Shown: positions 27,251 through 38,363, numbered from the stretch's first letter. The stretch: DNA of 64,000 nt from CAZHVS01 sp964536015 (GCA_964536015.1 CAZHVS010000006.1:136290-200289); one strand, 5' to 3'. Notes: a model not told the origin generated them from the letters alone. Translations and numbers: made by a program.

Positions 27251-30200
27251 ATGAATAATTATTTACTTATTGTTATTTGTTTTGTAGTTAATTTCTTACT
27301 TAGTCAATCAATCTTCTCACAACCTGATTATACAAGAACAGATAAAAATCTCCAATTTGGAGATGAGTCTGATGCGATAAAAATAAATGATGTAACTCCC
27401 GCAAGCTGGCAATGGCAAAATCCAATTCCACAAGGAAATGATCTCTGCCACGTAACAATGGTTGGTGACAATATCGCTTATATTTATGGCATTAGAGGTA
27501 CTTTTCTTAAAACAATTGATTACGGCAGAACATGGTATGTTCAACACTATACTTCAGGTTCAGTTAATTTGGGAACTGGTGGGACTTTTTACGGTACTAC
27601 AACAGGAATGATGCTTGGAAGCAATAAAAATCTAGCTTATACAACTGACCAAGGAAAAACATGGAAAGCTCCGTTAAGAGGCATTCCATCTTCTGTCAAC
27701 ACATCTACCACTTTTTATGATGCTGCTTATTATAATACTAAAACAGTTGTAATGATTGGAAGATATTCTTACATACATACTTATTATAACTATATTCTTG
27801 GAAGTAATAATGGTGGCAGTACCTGGACTATACTTCTTGAAGGCAGCGGGAATTATGTTTCTGGTGTTGCGTATGCAGGCACCACAATAGTGGTGGTTGG
27901 TGGAAGTGGTCTTATTATGTATTCCACTAATGCAGGTTCAAGTTGGACTAATTTGGACTATGGCTCTTTCGGTTTTACTGATGTTTGTTTCCCTTCTTCC
28001 GCTATTGGTTATGCAGTTGGAACTGGTGGAAATATTTGGAAAACAACTAATGGAGGAACAAGCTGGGCACAACAGACAAGCGGCACAACTGAATCTTTAT
28101 ATGGAGTACATTTTTATAGTACAACTTATGGAATGGCTTGTGGAAATAACGGAACAATCATTAAAACTACTAATGGTGGTACAACCTGGACAGATGAAAG
28201 TTACAATACTACCATTTCACTTAGAAGTATTTATGTAAATCAAAACTCTGCTATGGCTGTTGGTTTAGGTGGATTGATTTTGTATAAATCTGGCACAAAA
28301 TGGTTTAACAGAACAGCAGGCACTACAAATACATTAAGTAGTCTTTTCTTTGTAAGTTCTACAAACGGTCATGTGGTTGGACAAAACGGAACTATAAGAA
28401 GAACGACTAATGGTGGTGATGATTGGACAATTCAAACCAGTGGAACAACTGCCTGGTTGTACGCACTTGATTTTTCATATCAAAAACAATATTTCGGAAT
28501 TATAGTTGGTGAGAATGGCACAATAATTAAAACAAATGACAGTGGTGCCAATTGGGTCCCAAAAAATTCAGGAACAACAAATACGCTTAGAGGAGCAGAT
28601 ATAATAAATTACTATGCTTATGTTGTTGGTGATGGCGGAACAATCTTGTATACAAGTGATACCGCTAATACATGGACAGCAAAAAACAGCGGTATTACTA
28701 CAGATTTATATTGTGTCGATTCTTACATTTTAACCAACTGTTATGCAGTAGGTGCAGGTGGGGTTATTTTAAGAAGTACAAATACAGGAAATACTTGGTT
28801 TGCTCAAAACAGTGGGATAACGACAAATTTATACGCCGTATATACCAACGATGATGTTTCAGCTTATGCAGCTGGAGCAGGAGGAAAAATTCTTAAGACA
28901 ACTAATTATGGAGCTACCTGGGTCAGTTTGAATAGCCCGACAACTGAAACAATCTATGGTATTGACTTCCCTAATTCGAGCACGGGAATTATTTGTACAA
29001 TGAATGGAAATATATTCAGGACTAAAGATGGTGGTGCAACATGGATTGCAGAAAAAAGTCAAACAGGAAATATTTTGTATGACATCCAGCTTGTCAATTA
29101 TGGAAGTGGCTATCTTGGTTGTGCTTGCGGAGAATTGGGACAAATATTAAACTATAGTTATAGTGCAAACCTTGTTAAATATTGGGTTGGTGGACAAAGT
29201 TCCAACTGGTTTGATGCGAGTAACTGGAGTCCATCTGGAGTTCCAGCATTTGGTGATAGTGTTGTATTTCAAGCAGGCTCAACATATTATCCATACTTTA
29301 ATTCAACTTATCAGCAGGCAACTGTGGCTTCAATGTTATTTACAAATAATGGAAGAATGAATATTAGCGATTCATTAAGAAGATTGATGGTTCTTGGAGA
29401 TGTTAATGTCCGCGGTTCTTTAATCCTAAATTCTGATGCTACAACTAATATCATTGTTACTGGCGGCTGGCAGATTAACAGCGTTAAAACCAAAGAAGAA
29501 AAATTAAATCTTGCCAATAATGGTTTCGTTTACGGTCAATCTACTGTCACTTTTGCTGGTACAGGTGCAGTAGAAGATACTTTTTACAATGTATCATTCG
29601 ATGCGACAAGCGATATGCAAAGCATAGGTAATATTACGGTTTATAACAATTGTGTAAATAATTCATCTTTTGAACTGCGGAGGGAAGATACTTTGATTAT
29701 TAAAAACACTAGCACTAATGCTTTAACAGGAGTTGGAAGATTTACAAGGGGAACAATTAAAAGATACATCGGTACAAGCACTGCTGAAGAATACCAGTTT
29801 GAAAGTGAAGATACATATATTAAATTTAACACTGGATCAACTTTCCCTACGTGGGTTTCTCTGACAACTTTTCCAGATACTTTACCTGATGATTTTGGTA
29901 GAGTAGTTGTAATAATTCCAAGTACGGTTGATACTGTAAATAATATTATTACAGCAAATGGATTAACAGAATTTGGATTGTGGGGAATCGGCACGGATTA
30001 CACAGATTCAAATGGTGATTTGGTTAAAACAAGAGTGAGAAGAGTATATTCAGGTGGAACAAACCAGGGTTCTATGAAAGGTGGTGTTAACTTTAATTTA
30101 TCAATAAGATATGATCAGTCTGAAGTCCCTATAGGAGCAAATGAATCAGATTTAAAGATTGTAAGATTTGCCAATAATTATGTTGCAGCTAATATAAAAA

Positions 30201-30892
30201 TATTACTCCAGGGTCCTCATAATGGTTCAGGAGGATTGTATACATACCTCAATACATATGGATATATTCCAACATCTCATCCATATAATAGTAGTCCCTG
30301 GAACTATTCAGGTGATGAGAAAGTAATTTCTATTCCTTCTGGTGTTGTTGATTGGGTTTTATTGGAATTAAGATCTTCTTTATCAACAGTGGTTAGCAGA
30401 AGAGCAGCATTTCTTAAAAGTGATGGAACCATAGTTGACCTTGACGGAACAAGCCAGGTTAGCTTTGCGGATATTTCTACAGGTAATTATTATCTTGTTG
30501 TGTATCATCGTAATCATTTACCAGTAATGAGCTCTGCTACAACAAGCTTAAGTAAATCAAGCAGTCTTTATGATTTTTCAAACGCAATGACTAAAGCTTA
30601 CGGCACTAACCCAATGAAGGATATGGGAAGCAGCCGGTACGGCTTATACTCGGGCGATGCAAATGCAAATGGAACTATTTCTGCTGTTGATAGAAATAGT
30701 TATTGGCGTGTTCAGAATGGTTCGACAGGATATTTATCTGCCGACTTTTCTATGAATGGGTCTGTTAGTTCGACAGATATAAATTCACACTGGAGGACTA
30801 ATAATGGAAAAACATCACAGGTGCCTGTTTCATCATTTATGAAAATTATTTCTGATGAAGAAGAACTAAATCAAATGGAAAAGGATAAGTAA
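27251..30892 (+). CDS. Secreted YCF48/BNR-repeat protein with dockerin-like C-terminus
   Basis: A 1213-residue exported protein (signal peptide ending near SIFSQP). About residues 50-630 form repeats of 40-45 residues of the YCF48/BNR beta-propeller type, each with a TTNGGTSW-like turn and a following G-xx-G strand. From about 640 (WVGGQSSNWFDASNWSPSG) a beta-rich adhesin-like region follows. Residues about 1137-1190 contain two Ca-loop-like motifs, GDANANGTISAVDRN and ADFSMNGSVSSTDIN, each followed by a WR-xx-NG strand, which is a dockerin-like EF-hand pair. Unlike the secreted genes at 52-64 kb, no NYPNPFNPST sorting domain is present; the protein ends in an acidic tail. Probable cell-surface or extracellular protein of unknown ligand. 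Confidence 0.8.
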   Translation: MNNYLLIVICFVVNFLLSQSIFSQPDYTRTDKNLQFGDESDAIKINDVTPASWQWQNPIPQGNDLCHVTMVGDNIAYIYGIRGTFLKTIDYGRTWYVQHYTSGSVNLGTGGTFYGTTTGMMLGSNKNLAYTTDQGKTWKAPLRGIPSSVNTSTTFYDAAYYNTKTVVMIGRYSYIHTYYNYILGSNNGGSTWTILLEGSGNYVSGVAYAGTTIVVVGGSGLIMYSTNAGSSWTNLDYGSFGFTDVCFPSSAIGYAVGTGGNIWKTTNGGTSWAQQTSGTTESLYGVHFYSTTYGMACGNNGTIIKTTNGGTTWTDESYNTTISLRSIYVNQNSAMAVGLGGLILYKSGTKWFNRTAGTTNTLSSLFFVSSTNGHVVGQNGTIRRTTNGGDDWTIQTSGTTAWLYALDFSYQKQYFGIIVGENGTIIKTNDSGANWVPKNSGTTNTLRGADIINYYAYVVGDGGTILYTSDTANTWTAKNSGITTDLYCVDSYILTNCYAVGAGGVILRSTNTGNTWFAQNSGITTNLYAVYTNDDVSAYAAGAGGKILKTTNYGATWVSLNSPTTETIYGIDFPNSSTGIICTMNGNIFRTKDGGATWIAEKSQTGNILYDIQLVNYGSGYLGCACGELGQILNYSYSANLVKYWVGGQSSNWFDASNWSPSGVPAFGDSVVFQAGSTYYPYFNSTYQQATVASMLFTNNGRMNISDSLRRLMVLGDVNVRGSLILNSDATTNIIVTGGWQINSVKTKEEKLNLANNGFVYGQSTVTFAGTGAVEDTFYNVSFDATSDMQSIGNITVYNNCVNNSSFELRREDTLIIKNTSTNALTGVGRFTRGTIKRYIGTSTAEEYQFESEDTYIKFNTGSTFPTWVSLTTFPDTLPDDFGRVVVIIPSTVDTVNNIITANGLTEFGLWGIGTDYTDSNGDLVKTRVRRVYSGGTNQGSMKGGVNFNLSIRYDQSEVPIGANESDLKIVRFANNYVAANIKILLQGPHNGSGGLYTYLNTYGYIPTSHPYNSSPWNYSGDEKVISIPSGVVDWVLLELRSSLSTVVSRRAAFLKSDGTIVDLDGTSQVSFADISTGNYYLVVYHRNHLPVMSSATTSLSKSSSLYDFSNAMTKAYGTNPMKDMGSSRYGLYSGDANANGTISAVDRNSYWRVQNGSTGYLSADFSMNGSVSSTDINSHWRTNNGKTSQVPVSSFMKIISDEEELNQMEKDK

Positions 30893-30988
30893 TAATCTCC
30901 TTGTGCAGATTTAGTGTTAGAGTTCATAAAAGTTTTTTGCTTATTTTTACTTTTAGATTTTACGACTTTAAACATTCTAGGAGAATAA

Positions 30989-32287
<1,299 letters not shown>

Positions 32288-32305
32288 ACTTAATCCTTTT
32301 GGGAG

Positions 32306-32329
32306 CCCGGTTTTAGTACCGGGTTTTTT
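32306..32329 (+). terminator. eno: Rho-independent terminator of eno
   Basis: CCCGGT (32306-32311) pairs with ACCGGG (32318-32323), loop TTTAGT, followed by six T (32324-32329). The very next base begins the ATG of the EamA transporter gene, so the hairpin occupies the place where a ribosome-binding site would be. Confidence 0.88.
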
Positions 32330-33214
32330 ATGCAATTCATCGGAGAAATAGCCGCTTTAATTACTGCCCTGCTCTGGTCAGGTTCGTCCATTGTATTTAC
32401 TGAAGCATCAAGAAGAATTGGAAGCCAGCAATTAAATGTTAACAGACTAATTGCCGCATTGTTTTTTTTGTTAATCATAAATCTTTTTATTGGAATTGAT
32501 AACAAAATTTCCAACCAGCAATATTTCTATTTAATCATAAGTGGAATCATAGGATTGGTGTTTGGTGATGGATTTTTATTTAAAGCTTTTCAAACCATTG
32601 GTGCAAGATACAGTATGCTGCTAATGTCGCTTGTTCCGGCTTTTACTGCTTTACTTGCATTTATTTTTTTGAATGAAGTTTTATCCTTCACTGCTCTATT
32701 GGGTATGGCTATTACAATAACAGGAATTGTAATTGTTGTTGGTGATAAAAAAAATAACTCAAAAGAAGTAATGAGTTTACCCGGTTTGTTATTTGGAATA
32801 TTCGGTGCAGTTGGTCAGGCTGCAGGTCTTTTATTTGCAAAATCAGCTTTTATGCTTGGTGAAATAAATGGCTTCACTGCAACATTTATCAGAATATCTG
32901 CTTCTGTTATACTTTTTGTACCTGTGATGATAATCTTCAAACAATATTCTAATCCTGTTAAAGTATATTCTAACGATATAAAATCTTTATGGTTAACTAT
33001 TACGGGAAGTATTATTGGTCCTGTTTTAGGAATAACATTCAGTTTAATTGCAATTAAATACACTGATGTTGGAATAGCATCTACTCTAATGTCGACTGTA
33101 CCTGTCACAATGCTTCCGCTTGTTTGGCTTGTGTATAAAGAAAGAATAACATACCTCGGTTTCCTAGGTTCAATAGTAGCAGTCATTGGTGTGGCTGTTT
33201 TAATTCTCAGATAA
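32330..33214 (+). CDS. EamA/DMT-family transporter
   Basis: A 294-residue inner-membrane protein with ten predicted helices in two EamA halves (about 5-140 and 152-290), as in the drug/metabolite transporter superfamily. The first half begins with IGEIAALITALLWSGSSIVF and closes with LNEVLSFTALLGMAITITGI; the second closes with YKERITYLGFLGSIVAVIGV, which mirrors it. Substrate unknown. The start at 32330 is needed for the first helix, yet the eno terminator hairpin lies immediately upstream and no Shine-Dalgarno is possible there. Confidence 0.88.
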   Translation: MQFIGEIAALITALLWSGSSIVFTEASRRIGSQQLNVNRLIAALFFLLIINLFIGIDNKISNQQYFYLIISGIIGLVFGDGFLFKAFQTIGARYSMLLMSLVPAFTALLAFIFLNEVLSFTALLGMAITITGIVIVVGDKKNNSKEVMSLPGLLFGIFGAVGQAAGLLFAKSAFMLGEINGFTATFIRISASVILFVPVMIIFKQYSNPVKVYSNDIKSLWLTITGSIIGPVLGITFSLIAIKYTDVGIASTLMSTVPVTMLPLVWLVYKERITYLGFLGSIVAVIGVAVLILR

Positions 33215-33221
33215 TGAAAAT

Positions 33222-33240
33222 CCGAAAAATTTTTCGGTTT
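33222..33240 (+). terminator. Possible weak terminator
   Basis: A perfect 16-bp palindrome CCGAAAAATTTTTCGG followed by TTT, just past the EamA gene stop. The stem has only CCG/CGG as GC pairs and the T-tract is short, so efficiency would be low. Confidence 0.4.
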
Positions 33241-33294
33241 GTAATTAAAAAATTTCCTAAATTACTTCTAACAATTATTTAAAGATTTTCTTCT

Positions 33295-36200
33295 ATGCCA
33301 TCAAATTTTGAAGAAGTAAAGAACAATGTAGATGCCCTCTGGGTTGAGCATGGTTATGGAAATCGTTTCCAAGGTTTCCAGAATTTAATGCGTTTACGTA
33401 TCCGCGACATCCTTCTTGTGTCAAGTCTGTACGATTTATATTTATTTGAAGAGGACGGACGTCTTTATGAACTTATCCGGAACGAATACCAGGGATTAAA
33501 CCTGAGCCACTCACCAGAACTTACAAGGGTTTCAAACGGTCATGATGCTATTGCTCTTGCAAAAGAAGAAAGAAGATTTGATCTGATAATCTGTACCTTG
33601 CACATTGAAGATATGCATGCAATTAATTTTGCAAAACTTGTTCACGAATCAGGTTTGAATATCCCCGTTGTTCTTCTTGCTCACGATAACAGAGAGCTTC
33701 ATTTTCTATTGAAATACCAGGACGCTTCTGTATTCGATAAAGTTTTTATATGGCAGGGAGACTTTAGAATAATTATTGCCATAATAAAGTATCTTGAAGA
33801 TAAACTTAATGTAAACCAGGATACAAGAATTGTCGGCGTTCAATCTGTCATTGTAATTGAAGATAATGTAAGATACTATTCTTCTTTCCTACCAATCATT
33901 TATACAGAAATGCTTAATCAATCAAGACGATTGATATCAGAAGGAATAAATCTTACACACAAATATCTCCGTATGCGGGCAAGACCAAAAATACTTTTAT
34001 GCTCGAACTACGAAGAAGCTTTTAATTACTATGAAGAATATAAAGAAACATTACTCGGTATTATTTCTGATATTGATTTCCCGAAAAATGGAGTGCAATG
34101 TCCCGAAGCAGGAATAGAATTTGCCAAACTCGTTAAAGACGAACATACAGATATTCCAGTTCTGTTAATGTCTAATATGAAAGAGAATGAAAAAGCAGCA
34201 CTTGAAGTTGCAAATTCATTTATCTTAAAAGATTCTCCAACCCTTCTCGACCAGCTTAGAAATTTTATGAATCATTACTTTGCTTTTGGTGATTTTATTT
34301 TCAGAACCCCGGAAGGAAGAGAAGTAGGAAGAGCTGCTGACTTAAAGACATTACAGGAACAGTTAAGTGTAATCCCCGAAGAAAGTATTAAGTACCACGC
34401 TGAACGAAATCACTTTTCTAACTGGTTAAAAGCAAGAACCGAATTCTGGCTTGCTTACAGGTTAAGACCAAGAAAGGTTTCCGATTATAATTCTATCGAA
34501 GAACTGAGAGAGGATTTAATCAAATCACTTTCTTCATATCGTCATTTAAGACAAAGGGGATTAATTACAGATTTTGCTAAAGAATCATTTGATCCGACAA
34601 ATAGTTTTGCACGCATTGGAGGCGGTTCGCTTGGTGGTAAAGCAAGAGGTCTTGGTTTTGTAAATACATTAATTAATGATTACAACGTAAGAGACAGGTT
34701 TGAAGAAGTAAAAATTTATATTCCCTCTGCTGTTGTGCTTGGTACAGAAGTGTTCGATCATTTTGTAGATGAAAATAATCTTCGCAATTTTGCTTTGAAC
34801 TGCAATGATGACGCTGAAATTACAAAAAGATTTCTTGAAGCATCCAAATTTCCCGAAGATATTCTTGGTGAGCTTGCCGCATTTTTAGATATAGTTCACA
34901 CTCCGCTTGCTGTTCGTTCATCAAGCTTGCTGGAAGATTCTCAATATCATCCTTTTGCCGGTGTTTATGAAACTTATATGATTCCAAATAAACACCACAA
35001 TCCTTTAATAAGATTGAATGACTTATTGAATACAATAAAACGTGTTTACGCTTCAACATTTTATCAGGGAGCTAAAGATTATATTAAAATAACTTCTTAC
35101 CGTCTTGAAGAAGAAAAGATGGCAGTTATAATTCAACGACTTGTTGGACTTGTCCACGAAAACCGATTTTACCCCGACATTTCAGGCGTTGCAAAATCTT
35201 ATAATTTTTATCCACATCCTCCACAAAAGCAATCTGATGGAATTGTCTCTGTTGCACTTGGTCTGGGAAAAACGGTTGTTGATGGAGGTAATACTGTTCG
35301 CTTCTGTCCAAAATATCCAACAGACCTTATGCAGTTCTATTCTGTAAAAGAATCTTTGAACTCAACACAAAGACAATTTTATGCTTTGCAGCTTGATGGA
35401 AATGCAGATTTTGGCTACACTACACACGATATGCTTGTTAATCAATACGATCTTGATGTTGCAGAAAAAGATGGAGCGCTTTTCCCTGTTGGTTCAACTT
35501 ATTCTGTTGATAATAATATGATTTATGATGGTCTTTCAAGACAGGGTCCACGACTTGTAACTTTTGGTCCTATTCTGCGTAATAAAATTTTCCCTTTGCC
35601 GGAAATTCTTGACCTGCTGCTCGATATGGGAACATGGGGAATGGGTTCTCCTGTTGAAATTGAATTTGCTGTTAATATGACAACTCCAAGAGGTGAACCG
35701 AAAGAATTTGGTATTCTGCAGATGAGACCTCTGGTTGTAAGTCATGAAGCTGAAGAAATTAATTTGCATGAATACGAACCTTCTTCAATACTTTGTTATA
35801 GTAACCAGGTTCTAGGTAATGGAATTATTAAAGATATTTACGACATCATCTTTGTTGACTTCCATTTATTCGATCGTTCAAGAAGTCGTGAGGTTGCAAA
35901 GGAAGTTGCATGGTTTAACAATAAGTTAAGTGATGAAAATCGGCATTATCTTTTAATTGGTGTTGGAAGATGGGGTTCTTTAGATCCGTGGCTTGGAATA
36001 CCAGTAAACTGGGAACAAATCTCGGGTGCTAAAGCAATAGTTGAAAGTGGTTTTAAAGATTTTTCTGTTACTCCTTCGCAGGGTTCTCACTTCTTTCAAA
36101 ATATTACTTCATTCCAGGTTGGATATTTTACTGTGAATCCTCATCTTAACCAGGGCAATGTTGATTGGGATTGGTTATTAAGTATTAAACCAATTGAATC

Positions 36201-36297
36201 GCAGTCGTTAACGCATCATATAAGATTTGAAAAAGAAATAATTATTAAAATGAACGGACATCAAAATCAAGGAATAATTCTTAAACCGGAGATTTAA
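33295..36297 (+). CDS. Receiver-receiver-PEP/pyruvate-binding (PPDK_N) fusion protein
   Basis: A 1000-residue cytoplasmic protein. Residues about 35-170 have a receiver-like fold in which the phospho-acceptor position is Thr101 (FDLIICTLHIEDM), so it is degenerate. Residues about 182-330 are a second receiver with an acidic pair (IED, 188-190), a plausible acceptor Asp259 (IISDIDFP) and Lys312. From about 438 comes the ATP-grasp-type PPDK_N domain of PEP synthase, with IGGGSLGGKARGLGF and, near 540, LAVRSSSLLED and FAGVYETYM. The phosphohistidine and PEP-barrel domains of real PEP synthases are absent, so it cannot be a complete one. Similar Bacteroidota proteins exist; their function is unknown to me. 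The next gene starts directly after its stop. Confidence 0.8.
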   Translation: MPSNFEEVKNNVDALWVEHGYGNRFQGFQNLMRLRIRDILLVSSLYDLYLFEEDGRLYELIRNEYQGLNLSHSPELTRVSNGHDAIALAKEERRFDLIICTLHIEDMHAINFAKLVHESGLNIPVVLLAHDNRELHFLLKYQDASVFDKVFIWQGDFRIIIAIIKYLEDKLNVNQDTRIVGVQSVIVIEDNVRYYSSFLPIIYTEMLNQSRRLISEGINLTHKYLRMRARPKILLCSNYEEAFNYYEEYKETLLGIISDIDFPKNGVQCPEAGIEFAKLVKDEHTDIPVLLMSNMKENEKAALEVANSFILKDSPTLLDQLRNFMNHYFAFGDFIFRTPEGREVGRAADLKTLQEQLSVIPEESIKYHAERNHFSNWLKARTEFWLAYRLRPRKVSDYNSIEELREDLIKSLSSYRHLRQRGLITDFAKESFDPTNSFARIGGGSLGGKARGLGFVNTLINDYNVRDRFEEVKIYIPSAVVLGTEVFDHFVDENNLRNFALNCNDDAEITKRFLEASKFPEDILGELAAFLDIVHTPLAVRSSSLLEDSQYHPFAGVYETYMIPNKHHNPLIRLNDLLNTIKRVYASTFYQGAKDYIKITSYRLEEEKMAVIIQRLVGLVHENRFYPDISGVAKSYNFYPHPPQKQSDGIVSVALGLGKTVVDGGNTVRFCPKYPTDLMQFYSVKESLNSTQRQFYALQLDGNADFGYTTHDMLVNQYDLDVAEKDGALFPVGSTYSVDNNMIYDGLSRQGPRLVTFGPILRNKIFPLPEILDLLLDMGTWGMGSPVEIEFAVNMTTPRGEPKEFGILQMRPLVVSHEAEEINLHEYEPSSILCYSNQVLGNGIIKDIYDIIFVDFHLFDRSRSREVAKEVAWFNNKLSDENRHYLLIGVGRWGSLDPWLGIPVNWEQISGAKAIVESGFKDFSVTPSQGSHFFQNITSFQVGYFTVNPHLNQGNVDWDWLLSIKPIESQSLTHHIRFEKEIIIKMNGHQNQGIILKPEI

Positions 36298-36498
36298 ATG
36301 AGTTCAAACGAACAAAAAAAAGAAACTTTGGATTCCTGCCCGCACTGTGGACATAAACTAAGTCAATGGCAACAGGTAATTTTAAGCGTTGATAGAGTTT
36401 TAATGTGCAAAAGCTGCTGGTACAGGATCATCCTCGATGTTAATACCGGCGAAGATGATGAAAAAAAAGAACAGGATAAAAAAGGAAAGGAAAAATAA
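36298..36498 (+). CDS. Small zinc-ribbon protein
   Basis: A 66-residue protein with two CxxC pairs: CPHC (Cys14, Cys17) and CKSC (Cys37, Cys40), spaced as a zinc ribbon, followed by an acidic/Lys-rich tail (DDEKKEQDKK). It starts at the first base after the stop of the PPDK_N fusion gene and ends two bases before gdhA, so it is tightly coupled to both. Function unknown; a partner or regulator of the large protein is an inference. Confidence 0.75.
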   Translation: MSSNEQKKETLDSCPHCGHKLSQWQQVILSVDRVLMCKSCWYRIILDVNTGEDDEKKEQDKKGKEK

Positions 36499-36500
36499 AT

Positions 36501-37748
36501 ATGGAATCTTATAACTCTTTCCGCGTTACGCAACAACAGGTATTGGAAGCGGCAAAAATCTTAAAACTTGATGAGGAAACAATTGAACTTCTTATCTGGC
36601 CGCAAAGAGAATTTAAATTCACATTTCCAGTAAAGATGGATAACGGAAAAACAGAAATTTTTCATGCATGGAGAATTCAGCATAATTATGCACGCGGTCC
36701 GGCAAAAGGTGGAATTCGTTTTCACCCTGAAGAAACAGTCGATACAATTCGTGCTCTTGCTTCGTGGATGACATGGAAAACCGCAGTGGTTGACCTTCCG
36801 CTTGGCGGCGGTAAAGGTGGAGTAAGATGCAATCCAAAATCAATGTCCGAACGCGAACTTGAAAATCTTTCCCGTTCTTATATTCGTGCTATTGCTCCTA
36901 TGATTGGAGTTGATAAAGATATTCCCGCTCCAGATGTTTATACTAATCCTCAAACTATGGCATGGATGATGGATGAATATGAAACGATTGTTAGTTATCA
37001 TCACCCCGGTGTAATGACAGATAAACCCCAACAAATTGGCGGTACAGAAGGTAGAAGAGATGCTACTGCACGTGGCGGTGTTATCACTGTAAATGAAGCT
37101 TGTAAACTACTTGGTTATGACCCAACAAAGAGTTATGCAATTCAGGGATTTGGAAACGCCGGACAGCGGGCAGCATTACTTCACCAGGAAATTCTTGGTG
37201 GTGGAAAACTTATTGCAGTAAGTGATTCTCGTGGAGCTATTTATAACGAACAAGGATTTGACCCAAAAGAACTTGTAACTTATAAACTTAAAACAGGTTC
37301 GATACTTAATTTCCCGGGTGCAAAATCAATTCCACAGGATTCTCTGCTTGAACTTGATGTAGAGATTCTTTATCCTGCTGCCCTTGAAAATTCTATTACA
37401 CAACACAATGCAAATAAAATAAAAGCAAAAGTAATTTGTGAACTTGCTAATGGTCCTACTACTCCTGAGGCTGATATTATTTTGAATAAAAAAGGAATAC
37501 ATGTTATTCCTGATATTCTTGCAAGTGCTGGCGGAGTTACAGTTTCATACTTTGAAATGGTGCAGGATAAATATTCATTCTTCTGGGATGAGCAAACTGT
37601 GCATAACAGGTTAGACCAGAAGTTGAAACAGGCATATCATCGTGTTCAGGACGCGGTTAAAGAAAAAAAGGTTCATCCGCGCCTTGCCGCAATGGTTGTT
37701 GGTGTTGCTCGTGTTGCCGAAGCCTGTAAATTAAGAGGCTGGGTATAA
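36501..37748 (+). CDS. gdhA: Glutamate dehydrogenase (Glu/Leu/Phe/Val family)
   Basis: A 415-residue dehydrogenase that interconverts glutamate and 2-oxoglutarate plus ammonia. KGGIRFHPEETVDTIRALAS and the catalytic DLPLGGGKGGVRCNP are present, then the dinucleotide-binding motif GFGNAGQRAA near residue 214. AIAPMIGVDKDIPAPDVYT and ANGPTTPEAD are also typical. Length fits the hexameric class of about 420 residues. The substrate-specific residues cannot be assigned with certainty, so another branched-chain member is possible. It ends the tight three-gene unit with the PPDK_N fusion and zinc-ribbon genes. Confidence 0.9.
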   Translation: MESYNSFRVTQQQVLEAAKILKLDEETIELLIWPQREFKFTFPVKMDNGKTEIFHAWRIQHNYARGPAKGGIRFHPEETVDTIRALASWMTWKTAVVDLPLGGGKGGVRCNPKSMSERELENLSRSYIRAIAPMIGVDKDIPAPDVYTNPQTMAWMMDEYETIVSYHHPGVMTDKPQQIGGTEGRRDATARGGVITVNEACKLLGYDPTKSYAIQGFGNAGQRAALLHQEILGGGKLIAVSDSRGAIYNEQGFDPKELVTYKLKTGSILNFPGAKSIPQDSLLELDVEILYPAALENSITQHNANKIKAKVICELANGPTTPEADIILNKKGIHVIPDILASAGGVTVSYFEMVQDKYSFFWDEQTVHNRLDQKLKQAYHRVQDAVKEKKVHPRLAAMVVGVARVAEACKLRGWV

Positions 37749-37796
37749 TTAATTACGACTATTCATTTTTCATTCACTAAATAAAGGATAAACAAA

Positions 37797-38354
37797 ATGG
37801 CAGATATGTTAAAGAAAATTTCACCTGTTTTTTACGTGGTGATAGTTCTCTCGTTCTTTTTAACTTTTGTAAACATTACCTGTGCAGGTACCAAAATTGC
37901 AAGTCTCAGCGGTTTTGAAGTTGCTTTTGGTACCACAATAGAACAACCAGGGGGCGCTGGTGGTATGTTTGGCGGTAAAGGAGCTAAGGCAAAAGAAACT
38001 ACTACCGACCCGAATGCTACTGCAATAATTGCTCTTGTAATTGCAGTTGCCGGAATAATTCTTAGCTTTGTGCAAATTAAACAACAATCATTAATTTTGA
38101 TTATTCTAAGTGCACTTGGCTTTATTGTAATGTTGATGGTTAAATCTTCAATTGGTGGAGATATTTCAAAGCAGCCGGTGCAGATGCTTGAAATCTCTTA
38201 TGGGATTGGTTATTATCTTGCATTACTCTTTTTTATTATTCCAATTGTTACCAATGTACTTATTATGGTGACCGGTAAAAAAGAAGTTGTGATTGATGGT
38301 TTACCACCTGCAAATGAACCACCACCAGTTAATAACGACCAGCCACAGGTATAA
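37797..38354 (+). CDS. Hypothetical four-helix membrane protein
   Basis: A 185-residue integral membrane protein. Helices lie at about 11-30, 74-92, 98-113 and 137-158. Between the first two is a Gly/Lys-rich loop (GGAGGMFGGKGAKAKE), and the C-terminus is Pro/Asn-rich. No family recognised. AAAGGA precedes the ATG. It is 48 bases from gdhA and is closed by a strong terminator. Confidence 0.7.
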   Translation: MADMLKKISPVFYVVIVLSFFLTFVNITCAGTKIASLSGFEVAFGTTIEQPGGAGGMFGGKGAKAKETTTDPNATAIIALVIAVAGIILSFVQIKQQSLILIILSALGFIVMLMVKSSIGGDISKQPVQMLEISYGIGYYLALLFFIIPIVTNVLIMVTGKKEVVIDGLPPANEPPPVNNDQPQV

Positions 38355-38363
38355 AAATTTAAG

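Noticed and set aside
33295..36297. Complete PEP synthase or pyruvate phosphate dikinase
   Set aside because: The phosphohistidine swivelling domain and the PEP-binding barrel are missing, and receiver domains occupy the N-terminus.
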